Assembly: GCA_037043235.1 (NCBI GenBank)
Contig: JAWRVZ010000555.1
Location: 1 to 64,000, forward strand
Origin: Rhodeus uyekii
Taxonomy: Eukaryota > Chordata > Actinopteri > Cypriniformes > Acheilognathidae
Reading direction: 5' to 3'
DNA: 64,000 nucleotides
Each line of letters starts with the position of its first letter. The first letter of the stretch is position 1. The notes below the pieces were generated by a model. It worked only from the letters and a program-made list of their open reading frames with translations. It was not told the origin of the DNA and did no database searches. The position numbers and the translations under genes were made by a program. Of the stretch, positions 1-9,986 are shown in pieces.

Positions 1-30
1 AAAACTCTTGTTTATCAAAAAACACCACAC

Positions 31-104
31 TACCCCGTGTGAGGCTCAAACTCACAACCTTCAGATTATGAGACTGACGCGCTGCCTAACTGCGCCAACG
101 AGGC
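31..104 (-). tRNA. tRNA-Met(CAT) copy 1
   Basis: Anticodon CAT. Acceptor carries T72 (G1-U72 wobble) and the B box has TTTGA in place of TTCGA, so activity is less certain than for consensus copies. Confidence 0.7.
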
Positions 105-234
105 ACGTGCCGTGTGCTGGGCGAGCGGTGAAGCTTGTGCGAAGCTCTGGTTTCAGGATGAAATTAGCAATCAAACGAAACGAAGAAACCATCACATTCG
201 TCTAAAAACTCTTGTTTATCAAAAATCACCATGC

Positions 235-306
235 TGCCTGTGTGAGGCTCGAACCCACAACCTTCAGATTATAAAATTGACACGTTGCCTAACTGCCCAA
301 CGAGGT
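235..306 (-). pseudogene. tRNA-like, anticodon TAT, copy 2
   Basis: 72 nt. It lacks one base in the D-stem and one in the 3' acceptor strand, has A1 instead of G1, and has loop TTTATAA, so the anticodon reads TAT. The anticodon stem has lost a pair. Best read as a tRNA-Met derivative. Confidence 0.7.
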
Positions 307-581
307 CACTGAGTGTCAGGTGAGCAGTTAATCTTGTGCCAAGCTCAGGTTTCAGGTTGGTGGTAAAATGAGTAATCAAACGAAACGGGACGAAGAAACC
401 ATCACATTTGTTTAAAAAATCTTGTTTATCAAGAAACACCACAATACGTGCCGTGTGTCGGGCGAGCGGTGAAGCTTGCGCGAAGCTCTGGTTTCAGGAT
501 GGCGGAGAAATTAGCAATCAAACGAAACGAAGAAACCATCACATTCGTCTAAACACTCTTGCTTATCAAAAAACACCACAC

Positions 582-655
582 TGCCCCGTGTGAGGCTCGA
601 ACTCACAACCTTCAGATTATGAGACTGATGCGCTGCCTAACTGCGCCAACGAGGC
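582..655 (-). tRNA. tRNA-Met(CAT) copy 3
   Basis: Consensus acceptor (G1-C72). Differs from the common form by A26 and by T in the first T-stem position (GGTTGTGAG). Confidence 0.8.
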
Positions 656-796
656 ACGTGCCGTGTGTTGGGCGAGCGGTGAAGCTTGCGCGAAGCTCTG
701 GTTTCAGGTTGGTGGTAAAATGAGCAATCAAACGAAACGGGACGAAGAAACCATCACATTTGTTTAAACACTCTTGTTTATCAAAAAACTCCATAC

Positions 797-870
797 TACC
801 CCGTGTGAGCCTCGAACTCACGACCTTCAGATTATGAGACTGACACGCTGCCTAACTGCGCCAACGAGAC
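797..870 (-). tRNA. tRNA-Met(CAT) copy 4
   Basis: Anticodon CAT retained. Acceptor changes at both ends (GTCTCGT 5' strand, T72) and one D-stem change weaken the cloverleaf. Confidence 0.6.
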
Positions 871-1006
871 ACGTGCCGTGTGTTGGGCGAGCGGTGAAGC
901 TTGTGCGAAGCTCTGGTTTCAGGATGGCGGAGAAATTAGCAATCAAACGAAAAGAAGAAACCATCACATTCGTCTAAAAACTCTTGTTTATCAAAAATCA
1001 CCATGC

Positions 1007-1078
1007 TGCCTGTGTGAGGCTCGAACCCACAACCTTCAGATTATAAAATTGACACGTTGCCTAACTGCCCAACGAGGT
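1007..1078 (-). pseudogene. tRNA-like, anticodon TAT, copy 5
   Basis: Same 72-nt degenerate form as at 235-306, with the same D-stem and acceptor deletions. Confidence 0.7.
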
Positions 1079-1216
1079 CACTGACTGTCGGGTGAGCAGT
1101 TAATCTTGTGCCAAGCTCAGGTTTCAGGTTGGTGGTAAAATGAGCAATCAAACGAAACGGGACGAAGAAACCATCACATTTGTTTAAAAAATCTTGTTTA
1201 TCAAAAAACACCACAC

Positions 1217-1290
1217 TGCCCCGTGTGAGGCTCGAACTCACGACCTTCAGATTATGAGACTGACGCGCTGCCTAACTGCGCCAACGAGGC
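1217..1290 (-). tRNA. tRNA-Met(CAT) copy 6, consensus
   Basis: Full consensus. The seven acceptor pairs include one G-U, the D-stem is GCGC/GCGC, the anticodon loop is CTCATAA, the T-arm is GTGAG-TTCGAGC-CTCAC and the discriminator base is A. The length of 74 nt includes one extra D-loop base compared with the usual 73-nt vertebrate elongator tRNA-Met. Confidence 0.93.
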
Positions 1291-1426
1291 ACGTGCCGTG
1301 TGTTGGGCGAGCGGTGAAGCTTGTGCGAAGCTCTGGTTTCAGGATGGCGGAGAAATTAGCAATCAAACGAAACCAAGAAACCATCACATTCGTCTAAACA
1401 CTCTTGCTTATCAAAAAACACCACAC

Positions 1427-1500
1427 TGCCCCGTGTGAGGCTCGAACTCACAACCTTCAGATTATGAGACTGATGCGCTGCCTAACTGCGCCAACGAGGC
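1427..1500 (-). tRNA. tRNA-Met(CAT) copy 7
   Basis: Consensus acceptor, with the same two substitutions as copy 3 (A26 and the T-stem base). Confidence 0.8.
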
Positions 1501-1636
1501 ACGTGCCGTGTGTTGGGCGAGCGGTGAACCTTGCGCGAAGCTCTGGTTTCAGGATGGCGGAGAATTTAGCAATCAAACGAAACGAAGAAACCATCACATT
1601 CGTCTAAACACTCTTGCTTATCAAAAATCACCACGC

Positions 1637-1709
1637 TGCCTGTGTGAGGCTCGAACCCACAACCTTCAGATTATGAAACTGACGCGCTGCCTAACTGCGC
1701 CAACGAGGC
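1637..1709 (-). pseudogene. Hybrid tRNA-Met-like copy 8 (CAT)
   Basis: The 5' half (acceptor and D-arm) matches the functional CAT type. The 3' half matches the degenerate TAT type, including the one-base-short acceptor strand. The loop is TTCATAA, so the anticodon is still CAT. It looks like a recombinant of two array types. Confidence 0.65.
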
Positions 1710-1845
1710 ACGTGCTGTGTGTTGGGCGAGCGGTGAAGCTTGCGCGAAGCTCTGGTTTCAGGATGGCGGAGAAATTAGCAATCAAACGAAACGAAGAAAC
1801 CATCACATTCGTCTAAACACTCTTGCTTATCAAAAAATACCACAC

Positions 1846-1919
1846 TGTCCCGTGTGAGGCTCGAACTCACAACCTTCAGATTATGAGACTGATGCGCTGC
1901 CTAACTGCGCCAACGAGGC
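1846..1919 (-). tRNA. tRNA-Met(CAT) copy 9
   Basis: As copy 3, but A71 opposite C2 breaks one acceptor pair. Confidence 0.65.
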
Positions 1920-2055
1920 ACGTGCCGTGTGTTGGGCGAGCGGTGAAGCTTGCGCGAAGCTCTGGTTTCAGGATGGCGGAGAAATTAGCAATCAAACGAA
2001 ACGAAAAAACCATCACATTCGTCTAAACACTCTTGCTTATCAAAAATCACCACGC

Positions 2056-2127
2056 TGCCTGTGTGAGGCTCGAACCCACAACCTTCAGATTATAAAATTG
2101 ACACGTTGCCTAACTGCCCAACGAGGC
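2056..2127 (-). pseudogene. tRNA-like, anticodon TAT, copy 10
   Basis: Degenerate TAT type, but the 5' flank and first base (GCCTCG) are those of the functional type, so it is a junction between two unit types. Confidence 0.65.
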
Positions 2128-2263
2128 ACGTGCCGTGTGTTGGGCGAGCGGTGAAGCTTGTGCGAAGCTCTGGTTTCAGGATGGCGGAGAAATTAGCAAT
2201 CAAACGAAAAGAAGAAACCATCACATTCGTCTAAAAACTCTTGTTTATCAAAAATCACCATGC

Positions 2264-2335
2264 TGCCTGTGTGAGGCTCGAACCCACAACCTTCAGATTA
2301 TAAAATTGACACGTTGCCTAACTGCCCAACGAGGT
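2264..2335 (-). pseudogene. tRNA-like, anticodon TAT, copy 11
   Basis: Degenerate TAT type, same tRNA sequence as copy 5. Confidence 0.7.
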
Positions 2336-2473
2336 CACTGACTGTCGGGTGAGCAGTTAATCTTGTGCAAAGCTCAGGTTTCAGGTTGGTGGTAAAATGA
2401 GCAATCAAACGAAACGGGACGAAGAAACCATCACATTTGTTTAAAAAATCTTGTTTATCAAGAAACACCACAA

Positions 2474-2547
2474 TACCCCGTGTGAGGCTCGAACTCACGA
2501 CCTTCAGATTATGAGACTAACGCGCTGCCTAACTGCGCCAACGAGGC
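2474..2547 (-). tRNA. tRNA-Met(CAT) copy 12
   Basis: T72 acceptor form. A C-to-T change in the anticodon stem (TTAG) makes a G-U pair. Confidence 0.75.
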
Positions 2548-2693
2548 ACGTGCCGTGTGTTGGGCGAGCGGTGAAGCTTGTGCGAAGCTCTGGTTTCAGG
2601 ATGGCGGAGAAATTAGCAATCAAACGAAACGAGGAAACCATCACATTCGTCTAAACACTCTTGTTTATCAAAAAACAAGACAAAAAACCACAC

Positions 2694-2767
2694 TGCCCCG
2701 TGTGAGGCTCGAACTCACGACCTTCAGATTATGAGACTGACGCGCTGCCTAACTGCGCCAACGAGGC
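2694..2767 (-). tRNA. tRNA-Met(CAT) copy 13, consensus
   Basis: Full consensus tRNA. Its 3' flank has two T6 runs (spacer with the extra ACAAGAC segment). Confidence 0.92.
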
Positions 2768-2903
2768 ACGTGCCGTGTGTCGGGCGAGCGGTGAAGCTTG
2801 CGCGAAGCTCTGGTTTCAGGATGGCGGAGAAATTAGCAATCAAACGAAACGAAGAAACCATCACATTCGTCTAAAAACACTTGTTTATCAAAAATCACCA
2901 CGC

Positions 2904-2975
2904 TGCCTGTGTGAGGCTCGAACCCACAACCTTCAGATTATAAAATTGACACGTTGCCTAACTGCCCAACGAGGT
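2904..2975 (-). pseudogene. tRNA-like, anticodon TAT, copy 14
   Basis: Degenerate TAT type. It sits at the 5' end (minus-strand sense) of a long tRNA-less spacer. Confidence 0.7.
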
Positions 2976-3155
2976 CACTGAGTGTCGGGTGAGCAGTTAA
3001 TCTTGTGCCAAGCTCAGGTTTCAGGTTGGTGGTAAAATGAGCAATCAAACGAAACGGGACGAAGAAACCATCACATTTGTTTAAACACTCTTGAGTATCA
3101 AAAAGCACCACACCGGAATGGATTAAAAACTCTTGAGCATCAAAAAGCACGACGC

Positions 3156-3229
3156 TGCCCTGTGTGAGGATTTAGTTCACGACCTTCAGATTATGAGACT
3201 GACGGCCTGCCTAACTGCACCAACGAGGC
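3156..3229 (-). pseudogene. tRNA-Met-like with broken B box, copy 15
   Basis: Anticodon CAT is kept, but the T-loop reads CTAAATC instead of TTCGAGC, so the internal B box is lost. The D-stem no longer pairs (GTGC against GGCC). Confidence 0.7.
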
Positions 3230-3365
3230 ACGTGTCGTGTGGTGGGCGAGCGGTGAAGCTTGCGCGAAGCTCTGGTTTCAGGATGGCGGAGAAATTAGCA
3301 ATCAAACGAAACGAGGAAACCATCACATTCGTCTAAAAACTCTTGTTTATCAAAAAACACCACAC

Positions 3366-3439
3366 TACCCCGTGTGAGGCTCAAACTCACGACCTTCAGA
3401 TTATGAGACTGACGCGCTGCCTAACTGCGCCAACGAGGC
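3366..3439 (-). tRNA. tRNA-Met(CAT) copy 16
   Basis: T72 acceptor form with TTTGA in the B box. Confidence 0.72.
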
Positions 3440-3585
3440 ACATGTCGTGTGTTGGGCGAGCGGTGAAGCTTGTGCGAAGCTCTGGTTTCAGGATGGCGGA
3501 GAAATTAGCAATCAAACAAAACGAAGAAACCATCACATTCGTCTAAACACTCTTGTTTATCAAAAAACAAGACAAAAAACCACAC

Positions 3586-3659
3586 TGCCCCGTGTGAGGC
3601 TCGAACTCACGACCTTCAGATTATGAGACTGACGCGCTGCCTAACTGCGCCAACGAAGC
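3586..3659 (-). tRNA. tRNA-Met(CAT) copy 17
   Basis: Consensus except C3 to T3, which leaves a U-G wobble in the acceptor stem. The same variant recurs in copies 26 and 37. Confidence 0.85.
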
Positions 3660-3787
3660 ACGTGCCGTGTGTCGGGCGAGCGGTGAAGCTTGTGCGAAGC
3701 TCTGGTTTCAGGATGGCGGAGAAATTAGCAATCAAACGAAACGATCACAATCGTCTAAACACTCTTGTTTATCAAAAAATACCACAC

Positions 3788-3861
3788 TACCCCGTGTGAG
3801 GCTCGAACTCACGACCTTCAGATTATGAGACTGACGCGCTGCCTAACTGCGCCAACGAGGC
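3788..3861 (-). tRNA. tRNA-Met(CAT) copy 18
   Basis: Consensus apart from T72 (G1-U72). Confidence 0.82.
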
Positions 3862-3997
3862 ACGTGCCGTGTGTTGGGCGAGCGGTGAAGCTTGTGCGAA
3901 GCTCTGGTTTCAGGATGGCGGAGAAATTAGCAATCAAACGAAACGAAGAAACCATCACATTCGTCTAAAAACACTTGTTTATCAAAAATCACCACGC

Positions 3998-4069
3998 TGC
4001 CTGTGTGAGGCTCGAACCCACAACCTTCAGATTATAAAATTGACACGTTGCCTAACTGCCCAACGAGGT
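3998..4069 (-). pseudogene. tRNA-like, anticodon TAT, copy 19
   Basis: Degenerate TAT type, ending the five-locus group that precedes the regular higher-order blocks. Confidence 0.7.
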
Positions 4070-4249
4070 CACTGAGTGTCGGGTGAGCAGTTAATCTTGT
4101 CCCAAGCTCAGGTTTCAGGTTGGTGGTAAAATGAGCAATCAAACGAAACGGGACGAAGAAACCATCACATTTGTTTAAACACTCTTGAGTATCAAAAAGC
4201 ACCACACCGGAATGGATTAAAATCTCTTGAGCATCAAAAAGCACGACGC

Positions 4250-4323
4250 TGCCCTGTGTGAGGATTTAATTCACGACCTTCAGATTATGAGACTGACGGC
4301 CTGCCTAACTGTGCCAACGAGGC
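4250..4323 (-). pseudogene. tRNA-Met-like with broken B box, copy 20
   Basis: Broken T-loop and D-stem as in copy 15, with private changes in the T-loop and D-arm (AATTAAA, GGCACAG) shared with copies 31 and 43. Confidence 0.7.
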
Positions 4324-4459
4324 ACGTGTCGTGTGGTGGGCGAGCGGTGAAGCTTGCGCGAAGCTCTGGTTTCAGGATGGCGGAGAAATTAGCAATCAAA
4401 CGAAACGAGGAAACCATCACATTCGTCTAAAAACTCTTGTTTATCAAAAAACACCACAC

Positions 4460-4533
4460 TACCCCGTGTGAGGCTCGAACTCACGACCTTCAGATTATGA
4501 GACTGACGCGCTGCCTAACTGCGCCAACGAGGC
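4460..4533 (-). tRNA. tRNA-Met(CAT) copy 21
   Basis: Consensus apart from T72. Confidence 0.82.
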
Positions 4534-4679
4534 ACGTGCCGTGTGTTGGGCGAGCGGTGAAGCTTGTGCGAAGCTCTGGTTTCAGGATGGCGGAGAAATT
4601 AGCAATCAAACGAAACGAGGAAACCATCACATTCGTCTAAACACTCTTGTTTATCAAAAAACAAGACAAAAAACCACAC

Positions 4680-4753
4680 TGCCCCGTGTGAGGCTCGAAC
4701 TCACGACCTTCAGATTATGAGACTGACGCGCTGCCTAACTGCGCCAACGAGGC
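4680..4753 (-). tRNA. tRNA-Met(CAT) copy 22, consensus
   Basis: Full consensus tRNA with the double-T6 terminator spacer. Confidence 0.92.
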
Positions 4754-4889
4754 ACGTGCCGTGTGTCGGGCGAGCGGTGAAGCTTGCGCGAAGCTCTGGT
4801 TTCAGGATGGCGGAGAAATTAGCAATCAAACGAAACGAAGAAACCATCACATTCGTCTAAAAACACTTGTTTATCAAAAATCACCACGC

Positions 4890-4961
4890 TGCCTGTGTGA
4901 GGCTCGAACCCACAACCTTCAGATTATAAAATTGACACGTTGCCTAACTGCCCAACGAGGT
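4890..4961 (-). pseudogene. tRNA-like, anticodon TAT, copy 23
   Basis: Degenerate TAT type. Confidence 0.7.
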
Positions 4962-5141
4962 CACTGAGTGTCGGGTGAGCAGTTAATCTTGTGCCAAGCT
5001 CAGGTTTCAGGTTGGTGGTAAAATGAGCAATCAAACGAAACGGGACGAAGAAACCATCACATTTGTTTAAACACTCTTGAGTATCAAAAAGCACCACACC
5101 GGAATGGATTAAAAACTCTTGAGCATCAAAAAGCACGACGC

Positions 5142-5215
5142 TGCCCTGTGTGAGGATTTAGTTCACGACCTTCAGATTATGAGACTGACGGCCTGCCTAA
5201 CTGCACCAACGAGGC
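5142..5215 (-). pseudogene. tRNA-Met-like with broken B box, copy 24
   Basis: Same sequence class as copy 15, and recurs as copies 35 and 47. Confidence 0.7.
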
Positions 5216-5351
5216 ACGTGTCGTGTGGTGGGCGAGCGGTGAAGCTTGCGCGAAGCTCTGGTTTCAGGATGGCGGAGAAATTAGCAATCAAACGAAACGA
5301 GGAAACCATCACATTCGTCTAAAAACTCTTGTTTATCAAAAAACACCACAC

Positions 5352-5425
5352 TACCCCGTGTGAGGCTCAAACTCACGACCTTCAGATTATGAGACTGACG
5401 CGCTGCCTAACTGCGCCAACGAGGC
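5352..5425 (-). tRNA. tRNA-Met(CAT) copy 25
   Basis: T72 with the TTTGA B box. The 5' flank has CATG in place of CGTG. Confidence 0.72.
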
Positions 5426-5571
5426 ACATGCCGTGTGTTGGGCGAGCGGTGAAGCTTGTGCGAAGCTCTGGTTTCAGGATGGCGGAGAAATTAGCAATCA
5501 AACAAAACGAAGAAACCATCACATTCGTCTAAACACTCTTGTTTATCAAAAAACAAGACAAAAAACCACAC

Positions 5572-5645
5572 TGCCCCGTGTGAGGCTCGAACTCACGACC
5601 TTCAGATTATGAGACTGACGCGCTGCCTAACTGCGCCAACGAAGC
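5572..5645 (-). tRNA. tRNA-Met(CAT) copy 26
   Basis: Consensus with T3 wobble. Confidence 0.85.
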
Positions 5646-5773
5646 ACGTGCCGTGTGTCGGGCGAGCGGTGAAGCTTGTGCGAAGCTCTGGTTTCAGGAT
5701 GGCGGAGAAATTAGCAATCAAACGAAACGATCACATTCGTCTAAACACTCTTGTTTATCAAAAAACACCACAC

Positions 5774-5847
5774 TACCCCGTGTGAGGCTCGAACTCACGA
5801 CCTTCAGATTATGAGACTGACGCGCTGCCTAACTGCGCCAACGAGGC
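5774..5847 (-). tRNA. tRNA-Met(CAT) copy 27
   Basis: Consensus with T72. Confidence 0.82.
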
Positions 5848-5985
5848 ACGTGCCGTGTGTTGGGCGAGCGGTGAAGCTTGTGCGAAGCTCTGGTTTCAGG
5901 ATGGCGGAGAAATTAGCAATCAAACGAAACGATCACATTCGTCTAAACACTCTTGTTTATCAAAAAACAAGACAAAAAACCACAC

Positions 5986-6059
5986 TGCCCCGTGTGAGGC
6001 TCGAACTCACGACCTTCAGATTATGAGACTGACGCGCTGCCTAACTGCGCCAACGAGGC
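5986..6059 (-). tRNA. tRNA-Met(CAT) copy 28, consensus
   Basis: Full consensus tRNA. Its 5' flank carries a variant (GTAGTGGG at 6068) that recurs one block later. Confidence 0.92.
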
Positions 6060-6195
6060 ACGTGTCGTGTAGTGGGCGAGCGGTGAAGCTTGTGCGAAGC
6101 TCTGGTTTCAGGATGGAGGAGAAATTAGCAATCAAACGAAACGAGGAAACCATCACATTCGTCTAAAAACTCTTGTTTATCAAAAAACACCACAC

Positions 6196-6269
6196 TACCC
6201 CGTGTGAGGCTCGAACTCACGACCTTCAGATTATGAGACTGACGCGCTGCCTAACTGCGCCAACGAGGC
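6196..6269 (-). tRNA. tRNA-Met(CAT) copy 29
   Basis: Consensus with T72. Confidence 0.82.
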
Positions 6270-6405
6270 ACGTGCCGTGTGTTGGGCGAGCGGTGAAGCT
6301 TGTGCGAAGCTCTGGTTTCAGGATGGCGGAGAAATTAGCAATCAAACGAAACGAAGAAACCATCACATTCGTCTAAAAACACTTGTTTATCAAAAATCAC
6401 CACGC

Positions 6406-6477
6406 TGCCTGTGTGAGGCTCGAACCCACAACCTTCAGATTATAAAATTGACACGTTGCCTAACTGCCCAACGAGGT
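6406..6477 (-). pseudogene. tRNA-like, anticodon TAT, copy 30
   Basis: Degenerate TAT type, last locus of the first regular block. Confidence 0.7.
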
Positions 6478-6657
6478 CACTGAGTGTCGGGTGAGCAGTT
6501 AATCTTGTCCCAAGCTCAGGTTTCAGGTTGGTGGTAAAATGAGCAATCAAACGAAACGGGACGAAGAAACCATCACATTTGTTTAAACACTCTTGAGTAT
6601 CAAAAAGCACCACACCGGAATGGATTAAAATCTCTTGAGCATCAAAAAGCACGACGC

Positions 6658-6731
6658 TGCCCTGTGTGAGGATTTAATTCACGACCTTCAGATTATGAGA
6701 CTGACGGCCTGCCTAACTGTGCCAACGAGGC
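6658..6731 (-). pseudogene. tRNA-Met-like with broken B box, copy 31
   Basis: Equivalent of copy 20, exactly 2408 bp later. Confidence 0.7.
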
Positions 6732-6867
6732 ACGTGTCGTGTGGTGGGCGAGCGGTGAAGCTTGCGCGAAGCTCTGGTTTCAGGATGGCGGAGAAATTAG
6801 CAATCAAACGAAACGAGGAAACCATCACATTCGTCTAAAAACTCTTGTTTATCAAAAAACACCACAC

Positions 6868-6941
6868 TACCCCGTGTGAGGCTCGAACTCACGACCTTCA
6901 GATTATGAGACTGACGCGCTGCCTAACTGCGCCAACGAGGC
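6868..6941 (-). tRNA. tRNA-Met(CAT) copy 32
   Basis: Consensus with T72. Confidence 0.82.
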
Positions 6942-7087
6942 ACGTGCCGTGTGTTGGGCGAGCGGTGAAGCTTGTGCGAAGCTCTGGTTTCAGGATGGCG
7001 GAGAAATTAGCAATCAAACGAAACGAGGAAACCATCACATTCGTCTAAACACTCTTGTTTATCAAAAAACAAGACAAAAAACCACAC

Positions 7088-7161
7088 TGCCCCGTGTGAG
7101 GCTCGAACTCACGACCTTCAGATTATGAGACTGACGCGCTGCCTAACTGCGCCAACGAGGC
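7088..7161 (-). tRNA. tRNA-Met(CAT) copy 33, consensus
   Basis: Full consensus tRNA. Confidence 0.92.
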
Positions 7162-7297
7162 ACGTGCCGTGTGTCGGGCGAGCGGTGAAGCTTGCGCGAA
7201 GCTCTGGTTTCAGGATGGCGGAGAAATTAGCAATCAAACGAAACGAAGAAACCATCACATTCGTCTAAAAACACTTGTTTATCAAAAATCACCACGC

Positions 7298-7369
7298 TGC
7301 CTGTGTGAGGCTCGAACCCACAACCTTCAGATTATAAAATTGACACGTTGCCTAACTGCCCAACGAGGT
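7298..7369 (-). pseudogene. tRNA-like, anticodon TAT, copy 34
   Basis: Degenerate TAT type. Confidence 0.7.
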
Positions 7370-7549
7370 CACTGAGTGTCGGGTGAGCAGTTAATCTTGT
7401 GCCAAGCTCAGGTTTCAGGTTGGTGGTAAAATGAGCAATCAAACGAAACGGGACGAAGAAACCATCACATTTGTTTAAACACTCTTGAGTATCAAAAAGC
7501 ACCACACCGGAATGGATTAAAAACTCTTGAGCATCAAAAAGCACGACGC

Positions 7550-7623
7550 TGCCCTGTGTGAGGATTTAGTTCACGACCTTCAGATTATGAGACTGACGGC
7601 CTGCCTAACTGCACCAACGAGGC
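7550..7623 (-). pseudogene. tRNA-Met-like with broken B box, copy 35
   Basis: Equivalent of copy 24. Confidence 0.7.
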
Positions 7624-7759
7624 ACGTGTCGTGTGGTGGGCGAGCGGTGAAGCTTGCGCGAAGCTCTGGTTTCAGGATGGCGGAGAAATTAGCAATCAAA
7701 CGAAACGAGGAAACCATCACATTCGTCTAAAAACTCTTGTTTATCAAAAAACACCACAC

Positions 7760-7833
7760 TACCCCGTGTGAGGCTCAAACTCACGACCTTCAGATTATGA
7801 GACTGACGCGCTGCCTAACTGCGCCAACGAGGC
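7760..7833 (-). tRNA. tRNA-Met(CAT) copy 36
   Basis: T72 with the TTTGA B box; equivalent of copy 25. Confidence 0.72.
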
Positions 7834-7979
7834 ACATGCCGTGTGTTGGGCGAGCGGTGAAGCTTGTGCGAAGCTCTGGTTTCAGGATGGCGGAGAAATT
7901 AGCAATCAAACAAAACGAAGAAACCATCACATTCGTCTAAACACTCTTGTTTATCAAAAAACAAGACAAAAAACCACAC

Positions 7980-8053
7980 TGCCCCGTGTGAGGCTCGAAC
8001 TCACGACCTTCAGATTATGAGACTGACGCGCTGCCTAACTGCGCCAACGAAGC
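7980..8053 (-). tRNA. tRNA-Met(CAT) copy 37
   Basis: Consensus with T3 wobble; equivalent of copy 26. Confidence 0.85.
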
Positions 8054-8181
8054 ACGTGCCGTGTGTCGGGCGAGCGGTGAAGCTTGTGCGAAGCTCTGGT
8101 TTCAGGATGGCGGAGAAATTAGCAATCAAACGAAACGATCACATTCGTCTAAACACTCTTGTTTATCAAAAAACACCACAC

Positions 8182-8255
8182 TACCCCGTGTGAGGCTCGA
8201 ACTCACGACCTTCAGATTATGAGACTGACGCGCTGCCTAACTGCGCCAACGAGGC
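8182..8255 (-). tRNA. tRNA-Met(CAT) copy 38
   Basis: Consensus with T72. Confidence 0.82.
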
Positions 8256-8393
8256 ACGTGCCGTGTGTTGGGCGAGCGGTGAAGCTTGTGCGAAGCTCTG
8301 GTTTCAGGATGGCGGAGAAATTAGCAATCAAACGAAACGATCACATTCGTCTAAACACTCTTGTTTATCAAAAAACAAGACAAAAAACCACAC

Positions 8394-8467
8394 TGCCCCG
8401 TGTGAGGCTCGAACTCACGACCTTCAGATTATGAGACTGACGCGCTGCCTAACTGCGCCAACGAGGC
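8394..8467 (-). tRNA. tRNA-Met(CAT) copy 39, consensus
   Basis: Full consensus tRNA; equivalent of copy 28. Confidence 0.92.
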
Positions 8468-8603
8468 ACGTGTCGTGTAGTGGGCGAGCGGTGAAGCTTG
8501 TGCGAAGCTCTGGTTTCAGGATGGAGGAGAAATTAGCAATCAAACGAAACGAGGAAACCATCACATTCGTCTAAAAACTCTTGTTTATCAAAAAACACCA
8601 CAC

Positions 8604-8677
8604 TGCCCCGTGTGAGGCTCGAACTCACGACTTTCAGATTATGAGACTGACGCGCTGCCTAACTGCGCCAACGAGGC
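8604..8677 (-). tRNA. tRNA-Met(CAT) copy 40
   Basis: The extra locus that makes the second block 209 bp longer. Consensus except one G-to-A in the variable loop (AAAGTC). The 5' flank has lost the CACGTG. Confidence 0.85.
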
Positions 8678-8812
8678 CATGCTGTGTGTTGGGCGAGCGG
8701 TGAAGCTTGCGCGAAGCTCTGGTTTCAGGATGGCGGAGAAATTAGCAATCAAACGAAACGAGGAAACCATCACATTCGTCTAAAAACTCTTGTTTATCAA
8801 AAAACACCACAC

Positions 8813-8886
8813 TACCCCGTGTGAGGCTCGAACTCACGACCTTCAGATTATGAGACTGACGCGCTGCCTAACTGCGCCAACGAGGC
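8813..8886 (-). tRNA. tRNA-Met(CAT) copy 41
   Basis: Consensus with T72. Confidence 0.82.
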
Positions 8887-9022
8887 ACGTGCCGTGTGTT
8901 GGGCGAGCGGTGAAGCTTGTGCGAAGCTCTGGTTTCAGGATGGCGGAGAAATTAGCAATCAAACGAAACGAAGAAACCATCACATTCGTCTAAAAACACT
9001 TGTTTATCAAAAATCACCACGC

Positions 9023-9094
9023 TGCCTGTGTGAGGCTCGAACCCACAACCTTCAGATTATAAAATTGACACGTTGCCTAACTGCCCAACGAGGT
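9023..9094 (-). pseudogene. tRNA-like, anticodon TAT, copy 42
   Basis: Degenerate TAT type. Confidence 0.7.
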
Positions 9095-9274
9095 CACTGA
9101 GTGTCGGGTGAGCAGTTAATCTTGTCCCAAGCTCAGGTTTCAGGTTGGTGGTAAAATGAGCAATCAAACGAAACGGGACGAAGAAACCATCACATTTGTT
9201 TAAACACTCTTGAGTATCAAAAAGCACCACACCGGAATGGATTAAAATCTCTTGAGCATCAAAAAGCACGACGC

Positions 9275-9348
9275 TGCCCTGTGTGAGGATTTAATTCACG
9301 ACCTTCAGATTATGAGACTGACGGCCTGCCTAACTGTGCCAACGAGGC
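9275..9348 (-). pseudogene. tRNA-Met-like with broken B box, copy 43
   Basis: Equivalent of copies 20 and 31. Confidence 0.7.
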
Positions 9349-9484
9349 ACGTGTCGTGTGGTGGGCGAGCGGTGAAGCTTGCGCGAAGCTCTGGTTTCAG
9401 GATGGCGGAGAAATTAGCAATCAAACGAAACGAGGAAACCATCACATTCGTCTAAAAACTCTTGTTTATCAAAAAACACCACAC

Positions 9485-9558
9485 TACCCCGTGTGAGGCT
9501 CGAACTCACGACCTTCAGATTATGAGACTGACGCGCTGCCTAACTGCGCCAACGAGGC
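9485..9558 (-). tRNA. tRNA-Met(CAT) copy 44
   Basis: Consensus with T72. Confidence 0.82.
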
Positions 9559-9704
9559 ACGTGCCGTGTGTTGGGCGAGCGGTGAAGCTTGTGCGAAGCT
9601 CTGGTTTCAGGATGGCGGAGAAATTAGCAATCAAACGAAACGAGGAAACCATCACATTCGTCTAAACACTCTTGTTTATCAAAAAACAAGACAAAAAACC
9701 ACAC

Positions 9705-9778
9705 TGCCCCGTGTGAGGCTCGAACTCACGACCTTCAGATTATGAGACTGACGCGCTGCCTAACTGCGCCAACGAGGC
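9705..9778 (-). tRNA. tRNA-Met(CAT) copy 45, consensus
   Basis: Full consensus tRNA. Confidence 0.92.
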
Positions 9779-9914
9779 ACGTGCCGTGTGTCGGGCGAGC
9801 GGTGAAGCTTGCGCGAAGCTCTGGTTTCAGGATGGCGGAGAAATTAGCAATCAAACGAAACGAAGAAACCATCACATTCGTCTAAAAACACTTGTTTATC
9901 AAAAATCACCACGC

Positions 9915-9986
9915 TGCCTGTGTGAGGCTCGAACCCACAACCTTCAGATTATAAAATTGACACGTTGCCTAACTGCCCAACGAGGT
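9915..9986 (-). pseudogene. tRNA-like, anticodon TAT, copy 46
   Basis: Degenerate TAT type. Confidence 0.7.
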
